Shown in pieces: positions 1-9,154 of a stretch of 64,000 bases of DNA; the stretch's first letter is position 1; the number at the start of each line of letters is the position of its first letter. This DNA is from Enterovibrio paralichthyis. GTDB taxonomy: Bacteria; Pseudomonadota; Gammaproteobacteria; Enterobacterales; Vibrionaceae. The DNA is taken from the NCBI RefSeq assembly GCF_019209835.1, contig NZ_JAHUTS010000001.1, positions 310,001 to 374,000 on the forward strand. The letters are read 5' to 3'. A program made the position numbers and the translations under genes. The notes beneath the pieces are model-generated. The model did not search any database, was not told where the DNA came from, and saw nothing but the letters and a program-made list of their open reading frames with translations.

Positions 1-52
1 ATATACACGTTTGGTGAGGTTTGCAGACAACCGAAAGCTCTATGTGCTTAAG

Positions 53-1396
53 ATGTCTATTGCCGACACGAAACCATCGTATACCTATATTGCAGCACTA
101 ACCCCTTATCAAAACGATGACAGTGTCAATGAAGCCTTATTAAACCGCCTGCCTATGGGCATGGTGCGAATTGACGCCAGTGGACAGTTTATCAATGCCA
201 ACCAGGCATTTTTGCGGCTCCTCGGTTATGAGGAAGAGGAAGCGCTTTTAAAGCAGACAGAGTTTGATGTCACTTTTGAAGCTGATGCCAACCGAGAGAA
301 ACCACTGCGGGCTGGGCTCGAACTCGGTTGTAGTGCCCAGTATCGTTTGGACAAACGCTACGTGCATAAAAAGGGGCACCATATTTGGGCCAGGACGTTT
401 GTTTCCTGTGTGACCTGCCAAATCACGCAACAGACACAGTTTTTGATTGCGGTTTTCGATATTCATGAAGAAAAACAATTGCATGAGGTGATTGCGACCT
501 CTGAGCGCAGGTTCAGGGCGATCGCGGAAAACGTCAGTTCAGTTGTTTGGATCTCTGGTCCTGACCCCATGCGCCTTTATTACGTCAACCGCTGTTTCAA
601 TACAGTCTGGGAAGAACGGGTAGAAGCACTATACGGCGATGCCAAGGCATTTTTGGATCGTGTGCATCCTGCTGATCGTGATTTGGTGGCAAGAACAAGA
701 TTTTGCGACTCCCACGACTCCTGGCGGATCAATTACCGCCTCTTGTTCCCGGATGGCCGGATCAAACACATTCGTGACAGCGGCAACAGTGTGTTTGATG
801 GCAATGGTGACCTTATATACCGAGTAGGAACGCAAACTGATATCACAGCAGAAGTTGATCAGCGCGACAGTGTGGTTGTGATGGCCAAAAAGCTGCGTGA
901 ACTGGTGGAATACGACACGCTCACCGGCATTAAGTCCCGTCACGCTATCATCAGTGACGTACGCGACACCTATCAGGAATTTACGGTTACCGGCGACCCT
1001 TCTGTACTGGTTTATATCGATGCTGATGGATTTAAAGCGATCAATGACACTTATGGTCATGAGATTGGTGACAAGGTTCTGGTCTGTATCGCTGAGCACC
1101 TTACCCGCAATATCCGCGAATCTGATGTAGCTGGCAGAATTGGGGGTGATGAGTTTGTTGTGTTACTGCGTCATACTGCCCAATCAGAAATTCCTCAGAT
1201 TCTGGAACGTTTAGGGCGTGATATTGAATGTGAATACCTGCCGCCAAACATGCGTGTTGCCATCAGTTTGGGAGCAAAAGAATTGACGCCGGATGTTTTG
1301 TCGAGTGAACAATGGCTTAGCGATGCTGACAAAACCATGTATCTCAACAAGCGCGAGCGGAAAATGTCACACTCAAATCATGCTGTTTCTGGCTAG
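53..1396 (+). CDS. PAS-PAS-GGDEF diguanylate cyclase
   Basis: Predicted to make cyclic di-GMP from two GTP. Two PAS-type sensor segments are visible (about residues 30-140 and 150-265), followed by a GGDEF domain. The catalytic motif is an intact GGDEF at residues 364-368, and RESD at 355-358, five residues before it, fits the RxxD inhibitory I-site, so product feedback is likely. No membrane segment is seen, so the protein is probably cytoplasmic. I use the ATG at 53, but the frame stays open to the left edge of the window and a TTG at 11 is also in frame, so the true N-terminus may lie upstream. The signal sensed is unknown. Confidence 0.8.
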   Translation: MSIADTKPSYTYIAALTPYQNDDSVNEALLNRLPMGMVRIDASGQFINANQAFLRLLGYEEEEALLKQTEFDVTFEADANREKPLRAGLELGCSAQYRLDKRYVHKKGHHIWARTFVSCVTCQITQQTQFLIAVFDIHEEKQLHEVIATSERRFRAIAENVSSVVWISGPDPMRLYYVNRCFNTVWEERVEALYGDAKAFLDRVHPADRDLVARTRFCDSHDSWRINYRLLFPDGRIKHIRDSGNSVFDGNGDLIYRVGTQTDITAEVDQRDSVVVMAKKLRELVEYDTLTGIKSRHAIISDVRDTYQEFTVTGDPSVLVYIDADGFKAINDTYGHEIGDKVLVCIAEHLTRNIRESDVAGRIGGDEFVVLLRHTAQSEIPQILERLGRDIECEYLPPNMRVAISLGAKELTPDVLSSEQWLSDADKTMYLNKRERKMSHSNHAVSG

Positions 1397-1507
1397 TCTA
1401 ATAATCCTTCACACTTTCTTCGTATACCGTTTGTATGTTTTGTAATTGAGACACTCTTCTGTAACGCCAAGCAGTATTCTCTTAGTTGAATAACAGAGGG
1501 AAAGGCC

Positions 1508-2176
1508 ATGCAAAGTGTTGTTGAAGTGTTTGGTACTGCGCTTGCAAGCTATTACAACGGCAACAAATCAGGGAAATTGATTGTCAGGGAGAATAACGGT
1601 ACGTCGGTGATACCGACGTCCGATTTTTTCCGTCGCCCGGAAGATGTTGCTACAGATAGGATCGCGCTTTCGTATTGTCGGCGCAGCGTACTGAATATCG
1701 GTGCCAGCAGTGGGGAGCACTCCCTTTACCTGTTGGCAAAGGGAATGAAAGTCACATCCATTGATAACTCGCCGATTGCATGTGCCATCATGCACCAGCG
1801 TGGCGTGCCATCTGTTATTTGCGGTCACCTTTTTGATCAACACCCAATGTTTGACCGCACTTTCACCTGGCTGGCGTTACGTGGTGTGATTGGTCAACTC
1901 GGCAACATACGCAATTTTTTCCATTTTCTAAATCTTGCGCACCGCAACTTATACCCGGGTGGGCGCTTGATTTTAAGCTCTGAAAATCTGCGTTACGAAG
2001 GTTACCGGACACGTCACCTGACGTTCGAATTTGATGGCAGCGTGAGTGAAGAGGTGCCTTGGTTTGATATTGGCATGTCGACACTGCGCTGCGTGGCTGA
2101 CAGCAAGAATTTTAATTGCAGGGTCGTGTATTGCGATGACAGCAACAAATACGTTGCTTTGTTGACCAAGCGGTAA
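1508..2176 (+). CDS. class I SAM-dependent methyltransferase
   Basis: A 222-residue protein with a Rossmann-type SAM-binding motif (NIGASSGEHS, about residues 60-70) followed by an acidic strand end (TSIDNS) expected to bind the ribose of S-adenosylmethionine. This fits the Methyltransf_11/25 group that methylates small molecules or lipids. The substrate cannot be told from the sequence. The start is an ATG preceded by AGAGGGAAAGG, a good ribosome-binding site. It appears to be a single gene, ended by a hairpin at 2272-2292 that lies in the 3' end of the convergent neighbour. Confidence 0.75.
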   Translation: MQSVVEVFGTALASYYNGNKSGKLIVRENNGTSVIPTSDFFRRPEDVATDRIALSYCRRSVLNIGASSGEHSLYLLAKGMKVTSIDNSPIACAIMHQRGVPSVICGHLFDQHPMFDRTFTWLALRGVIGQLGNIRNFFHFLNLAHRNLYPGGRLILSSENLRYEGYRTRHLTFEFDGSVSEEVPWFDIGMSTLRCVADSKNFNCRVVYCDDSNKYVALLTKR

Positions 2177-2271
2177 GATTTCTCCAAGCGGTGTGATGAC
2201 AGGGTTTATTGATTGTTTTTTGTCATGGCCTTTGTAAACAGCCGTTTGGGAATGCGGGAGAGAAGTAGAAC

Positions 2272-2297
2272 GATGGGGCTTATAGCCCCATCATTTT
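2272..2297 (+). terminator. Rho-independent terminator of the methyltransferase gene
   Basis: Perfect 8-bp stem GATGGGGC/GCCCCATC with a 5-nt loop, then ATTTTT on the plus strand. It overlaps the last codons and stop of the convergent small gene at 2280-2486. Confidence 0.6.
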
Positions 2298-2486
2298 TGA
2301 ATATTTGTCGATGCAGTCAACGAAGTGGCTGCGTTCATTCTCATCATGTATCGCGCGTGTCTGTTCTGCCAAAATGCTTTTGTCCGCCAGCGCGTTTTTC
2401 ACTTGCCAAACAGCATAGGACGCTTGTTTGTCCAGTTCGATCTTTTGTTTCTCATCCGGTGGAAGTAAAGCTAGGTTGTGGCTCAT
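2280..2486 (-). CDS. small conserved protein, DUF3283-like
   Basis: A 68-residue acidic protein starting MSHNLALLPPDEKQK. The pattern of a short N-terminal LLP-D/E motif, followed by LDKQASY and a helical C-terminal half, resembles short Vibrionaceae proteins annotated DUF3283; I recall this from memory and am not certain. The ATG at 2486 is preceded by an AAGAGATT ribosome-binding site. A longer frame upstream is rejected because its N-terminal residues look non-coding. No function is known. Confidence 0.55.
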   Translation of the reverse strand: MSHNLALLPPDEKQKIELDKQASYAVWQVKNALADKSILAEQTRAIHDENERSHFVDCIDKYSKMMGL

Positions 2487-2631
2487 GGTGAATCTCTTGT
2501 ATTTTCGACAGCGATAAAATAGCGGAGTGTCGCAGTTTCGACAAGTGCTTACCTGTTGTTTACGCCTAGCTGACATCAATGCGCCATGTTGCATTTATCC
2601 TCGGGGTATTAAGAAATGCAAGCGAGGCATC

Positions 2632-2979
2632 ATGGAATTTACCTATCAGGATCGGCAATCACTCTATCAGGCATGGATGTCCTACAAAGCCAAACTCAGA
2701 ATTACCCAAATAGAAATGGCAAAACGGCTGGGGATTAGCCAATTGGATTTTTCACGCGCATTGCGTGGCGATGTGCCATTGGAGAAAGGTTTTGTGTTCC
2801 GTTTCTGCCGGGAAATTGGTCTTGAGCCCGATCAGATTCTGCCAAGCCTGAAAAGCGAACGTGGTATGGGTTTGCAAGGAACAATAACTGTGCGCACTGC
2901 GATCACGGTTGATGGTAACATCGCTAAAGTCGAGTATTCCGGTAACCAGGTGTTTATCGAGTACGAAAAAGAAGTATAA
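2632..2979 (+). CDS. XRE-type helix-turn-helix regulator
   Basis: A 115-residue protein with a Cro/CI-like helix-turn-helix at about residues 20-70 (TQIEMAKRLGISQLDFSRAL), so it probably binds DNA. The C-terminal 40 residues form a short beta-rich tail. The ATG at 2632 follows an AGCGAGG ribosome-binding site. It is divergent from the small DUF3283-like gene and could regulate it or itself; no operator was identified. It ends at a strong bidirectional terminator shared with the GST gene. Confidence 0.7.
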   Translation: MEFTYQDRQSLYQAWMSYKAKLRITQIEMAKRLGISQLDFSRALRGDVPLEKGFVFRFCREIGLEPDQILPSLKSERGMGLQGTITVRTAITVDGNIAKVEYSGNQVFIEYEKEV

Positions 2980-2981
2980 GA

Positions 2982-3008
2982 AAAGCCGCCATAATCAGGC
3001 GGCTTTTT
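2982..3008. terminator. bidirectional terminator
   Basis: AAAGCCGCC/GGCGGCTTT stem with a 7-nt loop and T-rich flank, between the convergent XRE gene and GST gene. Confidence 0.8.
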
Positions 3009-3020
3009 GCTATGCGGGAG

Positions 3021-3689
3021 TTAGCGAGTCACCATCTTGGACGTTTGCTTGGCCTTTTCTTCGTCCGAGGTTTCTGTTTTAGCCGGCACCTCCAATCCAC
3101 GAATGCAGGCAGGTCGCGCGGCCAGTTCATCTATCCAGCGTTGCAGGTTATTTAAGCCTGTGATGTCGACACCACTCCATTCATGAATGCGCACCCAAGG
3201 CCAGGTAGCCATGTCTGCAATGGTGTAGTCTTCTCCAGCGAGGTATGCGTGTTTCGCGAGTTGACCATCCATTACTTCAAACAGGCGTCGGCCTTCGTTT
3301 TGGTAGCGCTCAATGGCTGCCGGGATTTTCTCCGGGAAATAGCGGTAAAACACATTGGCTTGCCCCATCATTGGCCCAACGCCGCCCATCTGGAACATCA
3401 GCCACTGAATAACTTTGCTGCGCGCTTTTGGGTCAGCAGGAAGAAACTTTCCTGTTTTCTCAGCCAGGTACAGCAAAATCGCTCCTGATTCAAACACGAC
3501 AAAATCGTCATTGTCTTTATCAATAATTGCCGGAATACGGCCATTGGGATTAATAGCTAAGTATTCTGGCTCTTTTTGCTCTAAGGCGGAGAGATCCAGT
3601 GCGTGCACATTGTAGGGCAGCCCCATTTCTTCGAGTGCAATGGATATCTTGTGTCCGTTAGGCGTTCCTGCGGTGTAGAGTTCAATCAT
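3021..3689 (-). CDS. yfcG: YfcG/YghU-type glutathione S-transferase family protein
   Basis: A 222-residue thioredoxin-fold plus helical-domain GST. The start (MIELYTAGTPNGHK), FESGAILLYLAEKTG and the GGxGPMxGQ segment match the YfcG (nu-class) group, whose E. coli member is a glutathione-dependent disulfide-bond reductase. The TPNGHK segment replaces the usual catalytic Ser/Cys, as in that group. The C-terminal 20 residues are charged and poorly conserved. It lies 24 bp downstream of a second GST gene on the same strand, so the two are probably cotranscribed. The physiological substrate is not predictable. Confidence 0.75.
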   Translation of the reverse strand: MIELYTAGTPNGHKISIALEEMGLPYNVHALDLSALEQKEPEYLAINPNGRIPAIIDKDNDDFVVFESGAILLYLAEKTGKFLPADPKARSKVIQWLMFQMGGVGPMMGQANVFYRYFPEKIPAAIERYQNEGRRLFEVMDGQLAKHAYLAGEDYTIADMATWPWVRIHEWSGVDITGLNNLQRWIDELAARPACIRGLEVPAKTETSDEEKAKQTSKMVTR

Positions 3690-3713
3690 CTGTTAAATCC
3701 TTTCTCCAAAACC

Positions 3714-4337
3714 TTAACTGGCGTTGACTGCCATGAAGGCTTCACGTTGATCCAGTGATGCCTGCCATGCCTGAATGGCGGGATAGGTTTCATCAATATG
3801 AATATCAATCTTGGTGATAAAACTACACATTATGTATGCCGTGATGTCGGCCACTGAGAAATGCTCACCAGCAAGATACGTAGAAACTGAAAGACGCGAT
3901 TCCAATACGGGGAGAAATTCCTCAACCCGTTGTTTTGACTCTTCCCCCCACGCTTCCACGCAGCGTTCACGATCACTGAATACGCCTGTGATGTTGCGAA
4001 AGGCCTGGAATGCGGGAAACAACCCTTGGAGTTCTGCAATGCGGTTCCACATTTCCACTTTCCCGATAGCCAGCGGCGTATCCCCAAACAAATGATGGTC
4101 GCTTGGGAAAGCGGCATCCAGGTAACGACAGATAGCGATGGTTTCACTGATTGCGGTGCCATCGGCAAGTTCCAATACGGGGATCTTGCCGTTAATGCTC
4201 ATGGCTTTGAATTCGGCAGTGACGTTTTCGCCACCCCGTGTATCGACCTGTACTCTGGGAATCTCGATACCTTTTTCTGCAAGAAATAACGAAACCCTGC
4301 GCGCACTTGGTGCAGGGGCGGATTCGTATAATTTCAT
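3714..4337 (-). CDS. glutathione S-transferase family protein
   Basis: A 207-residue GST with N-terminal thioredoxin fold (MKLYESAPAPSARRV, GKIPVLELADGTAISET) and C-terminal all-helical domain with the SVADITAY motif. It is about 30% like its downstream neighbour by eye, so it is a distinct subfamily, not a recent duplicate. The ATG at 4337 is chosen because AAGGAGA lies just upstream; a frame extension to 4358 has no support. Probably cotranscribed with the YfcG-like gene. Confidence 0.75.
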   Translation of the reverse strand: MKLYESAPAPSARRVSLFLAEKGIEIPRVQVDTRGGENVTAEFKAMSINGKIPVLELADGTAISETIAICRYLDAAFPSDHHLFGDTPLAIGKVEMWNRIAELQGLFPAFQAFRNITGVFSDRERCVEAWGEESKQRVEEFLPVLESRLSVSTYLAGEHFSVADITAYIMCSFITKIDIHIDETYPAIQAWQASLDQREAFMAVNAS

Positions 4338-4388
4338 TTGGTCTCCTTGTGCGGCCAAACGGAATGAATATCCCGGTTCAAACTCCCT

Positions 4389-6575
4389 TTACTTTAGTGG
4401 TAGCTCAACCGTAACAATAACCCCATCGCCGGTGACCCGGTTGTTAATGGATAGGGCTCCTTGATGAAATTCAGCCACCAGACGGGCGACATAGAGCCCA
4501 AGCCCGAGGTGCGCTTTGTCTGATTTATGTTTTTCATCTCTTACAGAGACCATGGAACCGAGCAATTGATTTCCCATATTTTCAGGTAAAAGTGGGCCGA
4601 TATTCGACACGGTGAGTAACGCCCGTCCGCGCTGTGCAACCAAATGGATACCCACGGCGGTTCCCTGTTGGTGAAACTCAACGGCATTTGCCACCAGCTT
4701 GTCGAGCAACTGTGCCACGTATTCCGGTACACCTTCCATCTGATAATTCGCAGTGGCAATGCGCATTTCGAATGTCTGTTCAGGATAGGCATATTCATAT
4801 CCCTGTACGCAGCCTTCGACGACTTTGTCCAACGGAAACAGGGTGCGCTCTGCGTGCTCAAAGCTTTGCTCAAGGCGAGTCGCTTCAGTCATGCTGGTTA
4901 GTATAGTCGCAAGGCGTACAACCCCTTCTTGGGCGCGTGCGATGTAGCGTTTTTGGTCATCATCTTCTGTCACAAATGCCAGGTTTTCCAACGATGAACG
5001 TACCACGGCTACCGGCGTTCTCAGTTCATGGGACAGGCTGGATGACATCTTTTCCAGATAGCTGTTGTATTCAGACAACCTGGTCACCATCGTTGACAGG
5101 GTTCGGGAAAGATCACCAATTTCATCTTTGCTGGCCGTGGGTTCCAATTGGTGACGAACCCGTCCTTGTGGGTCGACTGCGCTTTCCGCATCATCGCGCA
5201 ATTGTCTTACTCTGCGCGAGATATGGGAGCCAAACAGCAAGAGCACAATCACACCGGTACAGATGACTACCAACAAGACATTAAACAATTGCTCCAGCGC
5301 TTTGTTGCGCAGAGTCCGGATCCCGACGGTGGTTTCCTCAACCACGACTGCGCCTATAACTTTACCATCCACTCTTATCGGGTAGGCGGCAGAGAGGATC
5401 ATGGCTGAATCGTCGTCCGTCAGGCGCCAATTTGCGTAAGGGCGGCCCAGCAGGGCCTGTTGGACATCCACACCGCGCACGATCGAAGCATCGTGCATAG
5501 CATCGATGATTGTCTCCGGTGGCTTTTCCAGCAACTGGTAGTACAGAGGATTAAGGATATGGGTTTGCAGCCAGCCCATCACGCCACTGGGCGGCTCTTG
5601 ATATTTGATTGTGTTCTCCCAAACGCCATTGGCGCTACCCAAATCTCCCGACTTTGCCAATACCCGGCCATGCTGGTCGACAACCCAGACGCGGGAACTC
5701 CCGTCATTCATACGGTTAAGCACTTTTTCAATGGCAGGTGAAGGAGTGAGAAGGGTACCCAGCGTTTCGGCGTTGCGTGGATTGGACGTAGCAAGGATGG
5801 TATCGACATCGCGGCTGTACGTGTTCTTCACGTCGTAATAGGTAAATGCGAGTTTTTCTCCCACCAGCCAGTCTGGGATTGCCAACTCTATTACATAGCC
5901 GCTAGCGGTTTCCTGCCACCAGGCTGTAATCGCCTCTGAGGGGAAAATGGTCGCAGGGTCATCAATCGTCGTCTCAATAAGATCAACATCGGCGCGTCCA
6001 CTCGTGGTTGAAGTGACGGCGTAACGTTTTAGTTCGCCTTCAGGTGTGGTCAAAGAGATGATGAGGTGGTCGTTGCGGTCGATGCGGGCAGTCTTGGGGC
6101 GTTTTAGTACTGGGGTGCTGTCAACCACATCAACTAACGCGTAAATATCATCGCTGTCACTGGCAAGGTTCACGTTGAAGCTGAGTTCATCGCTTTTATA
6201 GGGCGTGCGGCTGAAGATAACGTGCTCTTCACCGTAATGTACGGCATGTACTTGATATCGTTGCCAGTCTAACACTGAGCCATCAAGATCAATCGGTGAC
6301 TGTAAGGCGATGGCGTAAAGATCTCGTCCTTCTTCAATTCTTGGTTTGGTGTAACGTTGGCGTTCAAAAAGCGCTGGTTGTTGGTTGAGTGTCATGGAAA
6401 ACGCGCGGGCAGAACCCATCAGCGTTTGCTCCTGGCCTTGGCGGAGCACATTCTCCAATTCCCAGACATAGTTGTAGCCAATGAAGGGCAAAGCGAGCAA
6501 CAGGGCAGAGAGCAGAACGATTTTCGCTCTGATCCCTGAAAGCCATCGGCGAACCCGGCCAAGAATGGCGGTCAT
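4389..6575 (-). CDS. pdsS: dedicated-sortase-system sensor histidine kinase PdsS
   Basis: A 728-residue membrane sensor kinase. Membrane segments at about residues 18-38 and 430-452 enclose a large periplasmic domain with a carbohydrate-binding-like strand region. A HAMP linker follows, then the phosphoacceptor box SHELRTP with His516 and a C-terminal ATPase domain with GLGLYVAR. Length, architecture and the adjacent response regulator and glycine-zipper OmpA gene match the proteobacterial dedicated sortase system kinase family (TIGR03785). The stop overlaps nothing; its start overlaps the regulator stop by 4 bp, so the pair is translationally coupled. In other species a sortase and LPXTG-like target lie nearby; none is visible here. 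Confidence 0.75.
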   Translation of the reverse strand: MTAILGRVRRWLSGIRAKIVLLSALLLALPFIGYNYVWELENVLRQGQEQTLMGSARAFSMTLNQQPALFERQRYTKPRIEEGRDLYAIALQSPIDLDGSVLDWQRYQVHAVHYGEEHVIFSRTPYKSDELSFNVNLASDSDDIYALVDVVDSTPVLKRPKTARIDRNDHLIISLTTPEGELKRYAVTSTTSGRADVDLIETTIDDPATIFPSEAITAWWQETASGYVIELAIPDWLVGEKLAFTYYDVKNTYSRDVDTILATSNPRNAETLGTLLTPSPAIEKVLNRMNDGSSRVWVVDQHGRVLAKSGDLGSANGVWENTIKYQEPPSGVMGWLQTHILNPLYYQLLEKPPETIIDAMHDASIVRGVDVQQALLGRPYANWRLTDDDSAMILSAAYPIRVDGKVIGAVVVEETTVGIRTLRNKALEQLFNVLLVVICTGVIVLLLFGSHISRRVRQLRDDAESAVDPQGRVRHQLEPTASKDEIGDLSRTLSTMVTRLSEYNSYLEKMSSSLSHELRTPVAVVRSSLENLAFVTEDDDQKRYIARAQEGVVRLATILTSMTEATRLEQSFEHAERTLFPLDKVVEGCVQGYEYAYPEQTFEMRIATANYQMEGVPEYVAQLLDKLVANAVEFHQQGTAVGIHLVAQRGRALLTVSNIGPLLPENMGNQLLGSMVSVRDEKHKSDKAHLGLGLYVARLVAEFHQGALSINNRVTGDGVIVTVELPLK

Positions 6576-7267
6576 TTGTTGCTGTCCCAGCGATACCCCA
6601 TGCCATAAACGGTATCGATATGGTCAAAGTTCGTATCCAGCGCGATAAATTTCTTACGGATACGTTTTACGTGGGAGGTGATGGTGCTGTCATCCACCAC
6701 AATGTGGGCTTCCTGCATAAGATCCTGTCGGCTTCGTACATGCCCCGGGCGTTTTGCCAGTGCATGAACCAGCCAGAATTCGGTGACGGTTAGATCAACA
6801 GTTTGTTCGTTCCACTTAACCTGCATACGGTTTAAATCCAGCGTCAGCAGTCCCCGTTCAAGCAAAGATTCGGCGGGCGCAGAGGCCAGGCTCAGTAACT
6901 CGCTGCGGCGGAACAGGGCGGCAATACGCGCCATAAGATGAGGCAGACTGATATCTTTGGTCAGGTAGTCATCTGCGCCCATACGCAGGCCGACAACGGT
7001 ATCAATGTCGCTGTCACGAGCAGTGAGGAAAATAATGGGTACGGTGGCAGACATCGCACGCAGGGTCTGGCAAAGCTGAAAGCCACCATCAATCTCATGG
7101 GCAAGGCCAATATCTATGATCGCCAAGTCCGGCAGGCGCTGTTTGAAGCCATCTTCCGCGTCAGGACGGTTGGCGTAAGTAGAGACGGCATAGCCCTGTT
7201 TTCTTAATACATCTGCATAGTTTTCACGGATGGCAGGTTCATCTTCAACAATCGCGATTCGTTTCAT
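6572..7267 (-). CDS. pdsR: dedicated-sortase-system response regulator PdsR
   Basis: A 231-residue OmpR/PhoB-type regulator. The receiver domain carries the acidic pair at residues 8-10, phosphoacceptor Asp52 (IIDIG), the conserved Thr in FLTARD and Lys in YLTKD. The C-terminal winged helix ends in GMGYRW, typical of the family. It is the partner of the downstream kinase (4-bp overlap). It is divergent from pdsO, with about 210 bp between them as likely target promoters. Confidence 0.8.
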   Translation of the reverse strand: MKRIAIVEDEPAIRENYADVLRKQGYAVSTYANRPDAEDGFKQRLPDLAIIDIGLAHEIDGGFQLCQTLRAMSATVPIIFLTARDSDIDTVVGLRMGADDYLTKDISLPHLMARIAALFRRSELLSLASAPAESLLERGLLTLDLNRMQVKWNEQTVDLTVTEFWLVHALAKRPGHVRSRQDLMQEAHIVVDDSTITSHVKRIRKKFIALDTNFDHIDTVYGMGYRWDSNK

Positions 7268-7477
7268 TTTTATTCAATTAATCAAACAGAAGATGGTTTG
7301 ACTATACCGGAAAAAAACAAGGGTAAAAGGGTGAAAGCCCGATCCGGATGAAAAGCCATTTTTTTGCCACATTTGCCCATCACATTGCCTTTTTCGTTCC
7401 CATCCAGCGCCATTTTGGCTTGTTTTAATGAACCCATCGAAACAACGAACCGCAACCGAACGGATAAGGAAATGACA

Positions 7478-8200
7478 ATGAAAACGATGAACAAAACCTT
7501 GATTGCACTTTCCCTGGCAATGCCAATGGTATTTAACACTGCCCATGCAAACGAACAGGAAACATTTGCAGAGCGTGATCAGTCGGTAGAACTGATTGGC
7601 TTTGGTGGCGGCGCAGCGGTAGGAGCGCTGATTGGTGGCCCGGTAGGTGCTGTTGCTGGCGCAATTGTCGGTGGACTGGTGGGACAGGTTGTCAGTGTGG
7701 ACAAACAAAGCAACGAGCAGGAACTCATCATTGCCGAAATGCGCGAGCAAAATAACCAACTTGAAACCTTCCGTACCCGCTACGCAGAAAATGAAGTGGA
7801 GTTGGCAACGCTGAAAGCGGAATTGAATGAGCGCTCTGTGGACTTGGATTTGGCCATGGATATTCAATTCCGAACCAACTCATCAGAAATTGAACCGCGC
7901 TTCAAACTGCAACTGGACGAAATCGCCGCCTTGATGCGCCAGCAGCCACAAATCAGCTGGGATTTGGAAGGGCATGCAGATATCCGTGGTAATGATGATT
8001 ACAACCTGGCGTTATCGCAGCAACGTGTTCAGGCGGTGTTTGACTACCTCGTGAACCAGGGCGTTGATCCGATGCAACTCACGCAAACCGCGTACGGCGA
8101 CCAATTGGCCACGGAGCAGCAAGGTAACCGTGAAGGCTATTTCTTTGACCGCCGTGTGAGCCTGCGATCAATGGCTTCACAAGCGACGGCAAACAATTAA
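7478..8200 (+). CDS. pdsO: sortase-system OmpA-like protein PdsO
   Basis: A 240-residue exported protein: signal peptide to about residue 24 (ending NTAHA), a glycine-zipper stretch at 41-70 (GGGAAVGALIGGPVGA) likely inserted in a membrane, a coiled coil at about 75-115, and an OmpA C-terminal peptidoglycan-binding domain (EGHADIRG, RRVSLR). This order matches PdsO (TIGR03789) of the proteobacterial sortase system. The ATG at 7478 is preferred over those at 7472 and upstream because AAGGA is spaced 7-8 nt from it. Predicted location is the cell envelope. Confidence 0.75.
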   Translation: MKTMNKTLIALSLAMPMVFNTAHANEQETFAERDQSVELIGFGGGAAVGALIGGPVGAVAGAIVGGLVGQVVSVDKQSNEQELIIAEMREQNNQLETFRTRYAENEVELATLKAELNERSVDLDLAMDIQFRTNSSEIEPRFKLQLDEIAALMRQQPQISWDLEGHADIRGNDDYNLALSQQRVQAVFDYLVNQGVDPMQLTQTAYGDQLATEQQGNREGYFFDRRVSLRSMASQATANN

Positions 8201-8217
8201 TAGCAGGAGAGCAGACT

Positions 8218-8667
8218 ATGGAAATCCGTCTGGCTACCCTGGAAGATGCAGAGCGCATTAATGCGCTCTGCCACACACTTGGCTATCCCTCAACCCTGAC
8301 CCAGACTGAAGCGCGGATAGAGCGGGTAATGACCCAGCCGCAAGATGCAATTTTAGTCGCAGAGCTTTGCGACTTAGTGGTTGGCTTTGTTGTAATACAT
8401 ACCGTAAATGTTGTGCACGATGATATGCCTTGGGGGCGGATATCTGCGCTGGTGATTGATGAGAACTTCCGCGACATGCAAATTGGCCGACAGTTGCTGG
8501 ATGAGGCTGAACGTTTTCTAAAACAGCGGGGCTGTCTGCGTATTGAGGTCACAAGCCATATTACCCGCGAAGAGGCTCATGGCTTTTACCTTCACCTGGG
8601 CTACAAAATTACACCCCTACGTTTCATCAAATTGCTGGCTCAACGGGTGTTGGTGGCTGCAAGCTGA
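8218..8667 (+). CDS. GNAT-family N-acetyltransferase
   Basis: A 149-residue single-domain GNAT protein. The acetyl-CoA loop motif is seen as the segment with RDMQIGRQLL, followed by the C-terminal strand YLHLGYK. The substrate is unknown. It lies 17 bp behind pdsO with its own GGAG-type ribosome-binding site, so it may be read with pdsO, and its 3' end overlaps the convergent ogt gene by 41 bp. Confidence 0.75.
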   Translation: MEIRLATLEDAERINALCHTLGYPSTLTQTEARIERVMTQPQDAILVAELCDLVVGFVVIHTVNVVHDDMPWGRISALVIDENFRDMQIGRQLLDEAERFLKQRGCLRIEVTSHITREEAHGFYLHLGYKITPLRFIKLLAQRVLVAAS

Positions 8668-9154
8668 AACCTTCCGACGCCATGGCCTGCTCATGCTTCA
8701 GCAACCAGGCCTTGGCATTCAACCCGCCTGCGTAACCTGTCAGCTTTCCGTTTTTCCCAATCACTCTGTGACAAGGCACGATGATTGCGATGGGGTTTTG
8801 TCCATTCGCTGCGCCGACAGCGCGGGATGCTTTTGGCCTGCCTAGAGCCGCGGCAAGCTCCCCATAACAACGAGTTTCACCAGGGGGAATGGCCTGGAGC
8901 GCTTGCCAAACTTCACACTGGAAGTCAGTGCCGAGCATATCGAGGGGAACATCAAATGCTATCGCTTCACCGGCAAAGTAGCGATCCAGCTGAGCAATCA
9001 CGGGTTCGAATGGCTCTCTTGATTCGATCTCCTCGTCCGATACAGGAATGTCGTATTTGTAATCGGGTAGGGAGAGTGACGTGAGCCCTTTGTCTGATGC
9101 TGTCAGCGTGATGGTACCCAATGGAGACGTGTAGAGATAACGGTATTGTTTCAT
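8627..9154 (-). CDS. ogt: methylated-DNA--protein-cysteine methyltransferase
   Basis: A 175-residue suicidal repair protein that removes methyl groups from O6-methylguanine. The active-site motif PCHR is at residues 127-130 (Cys128), with the DNA-binding segment GETRCYGELA before it and the Arg finger in RAVGAANGQNP. Its start overlaps the stop of the upstream ada-like gene by 4 bp, so the two are translationally coupled in an alkylation-repair operon. The C-terminal tail of about 20 residues is unusual and corresponds to the overlap with the acetyltransferase gene. Confidence 0.9.
   Translation of the reverse strand: MKQYRYLYTSPLGTITLTASDKGLTSLSLPDYKYDIPVSDEEIESREPFEPVIAQLDRYFAGEAIAFDVPLDMLGTDFQCEVWQALQAIPPGETRCYGELAAALGRPKASRAVGAANGQNPIAIIVPCHRVIGKNGKLTGYAGGLNAKAWLLKHEQAMASEGFSLQPPTPVEPAI

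Noticed and set aside
7274..7867. 197-codon minus-strand frame opposite pdsO
   Set aside because: It runs antisense through the pdsO signal peptide and glycine zipper, is Cys/Phe/His-rich and lacks a ribosome-binding site; pdsO is clearly the coding strand.
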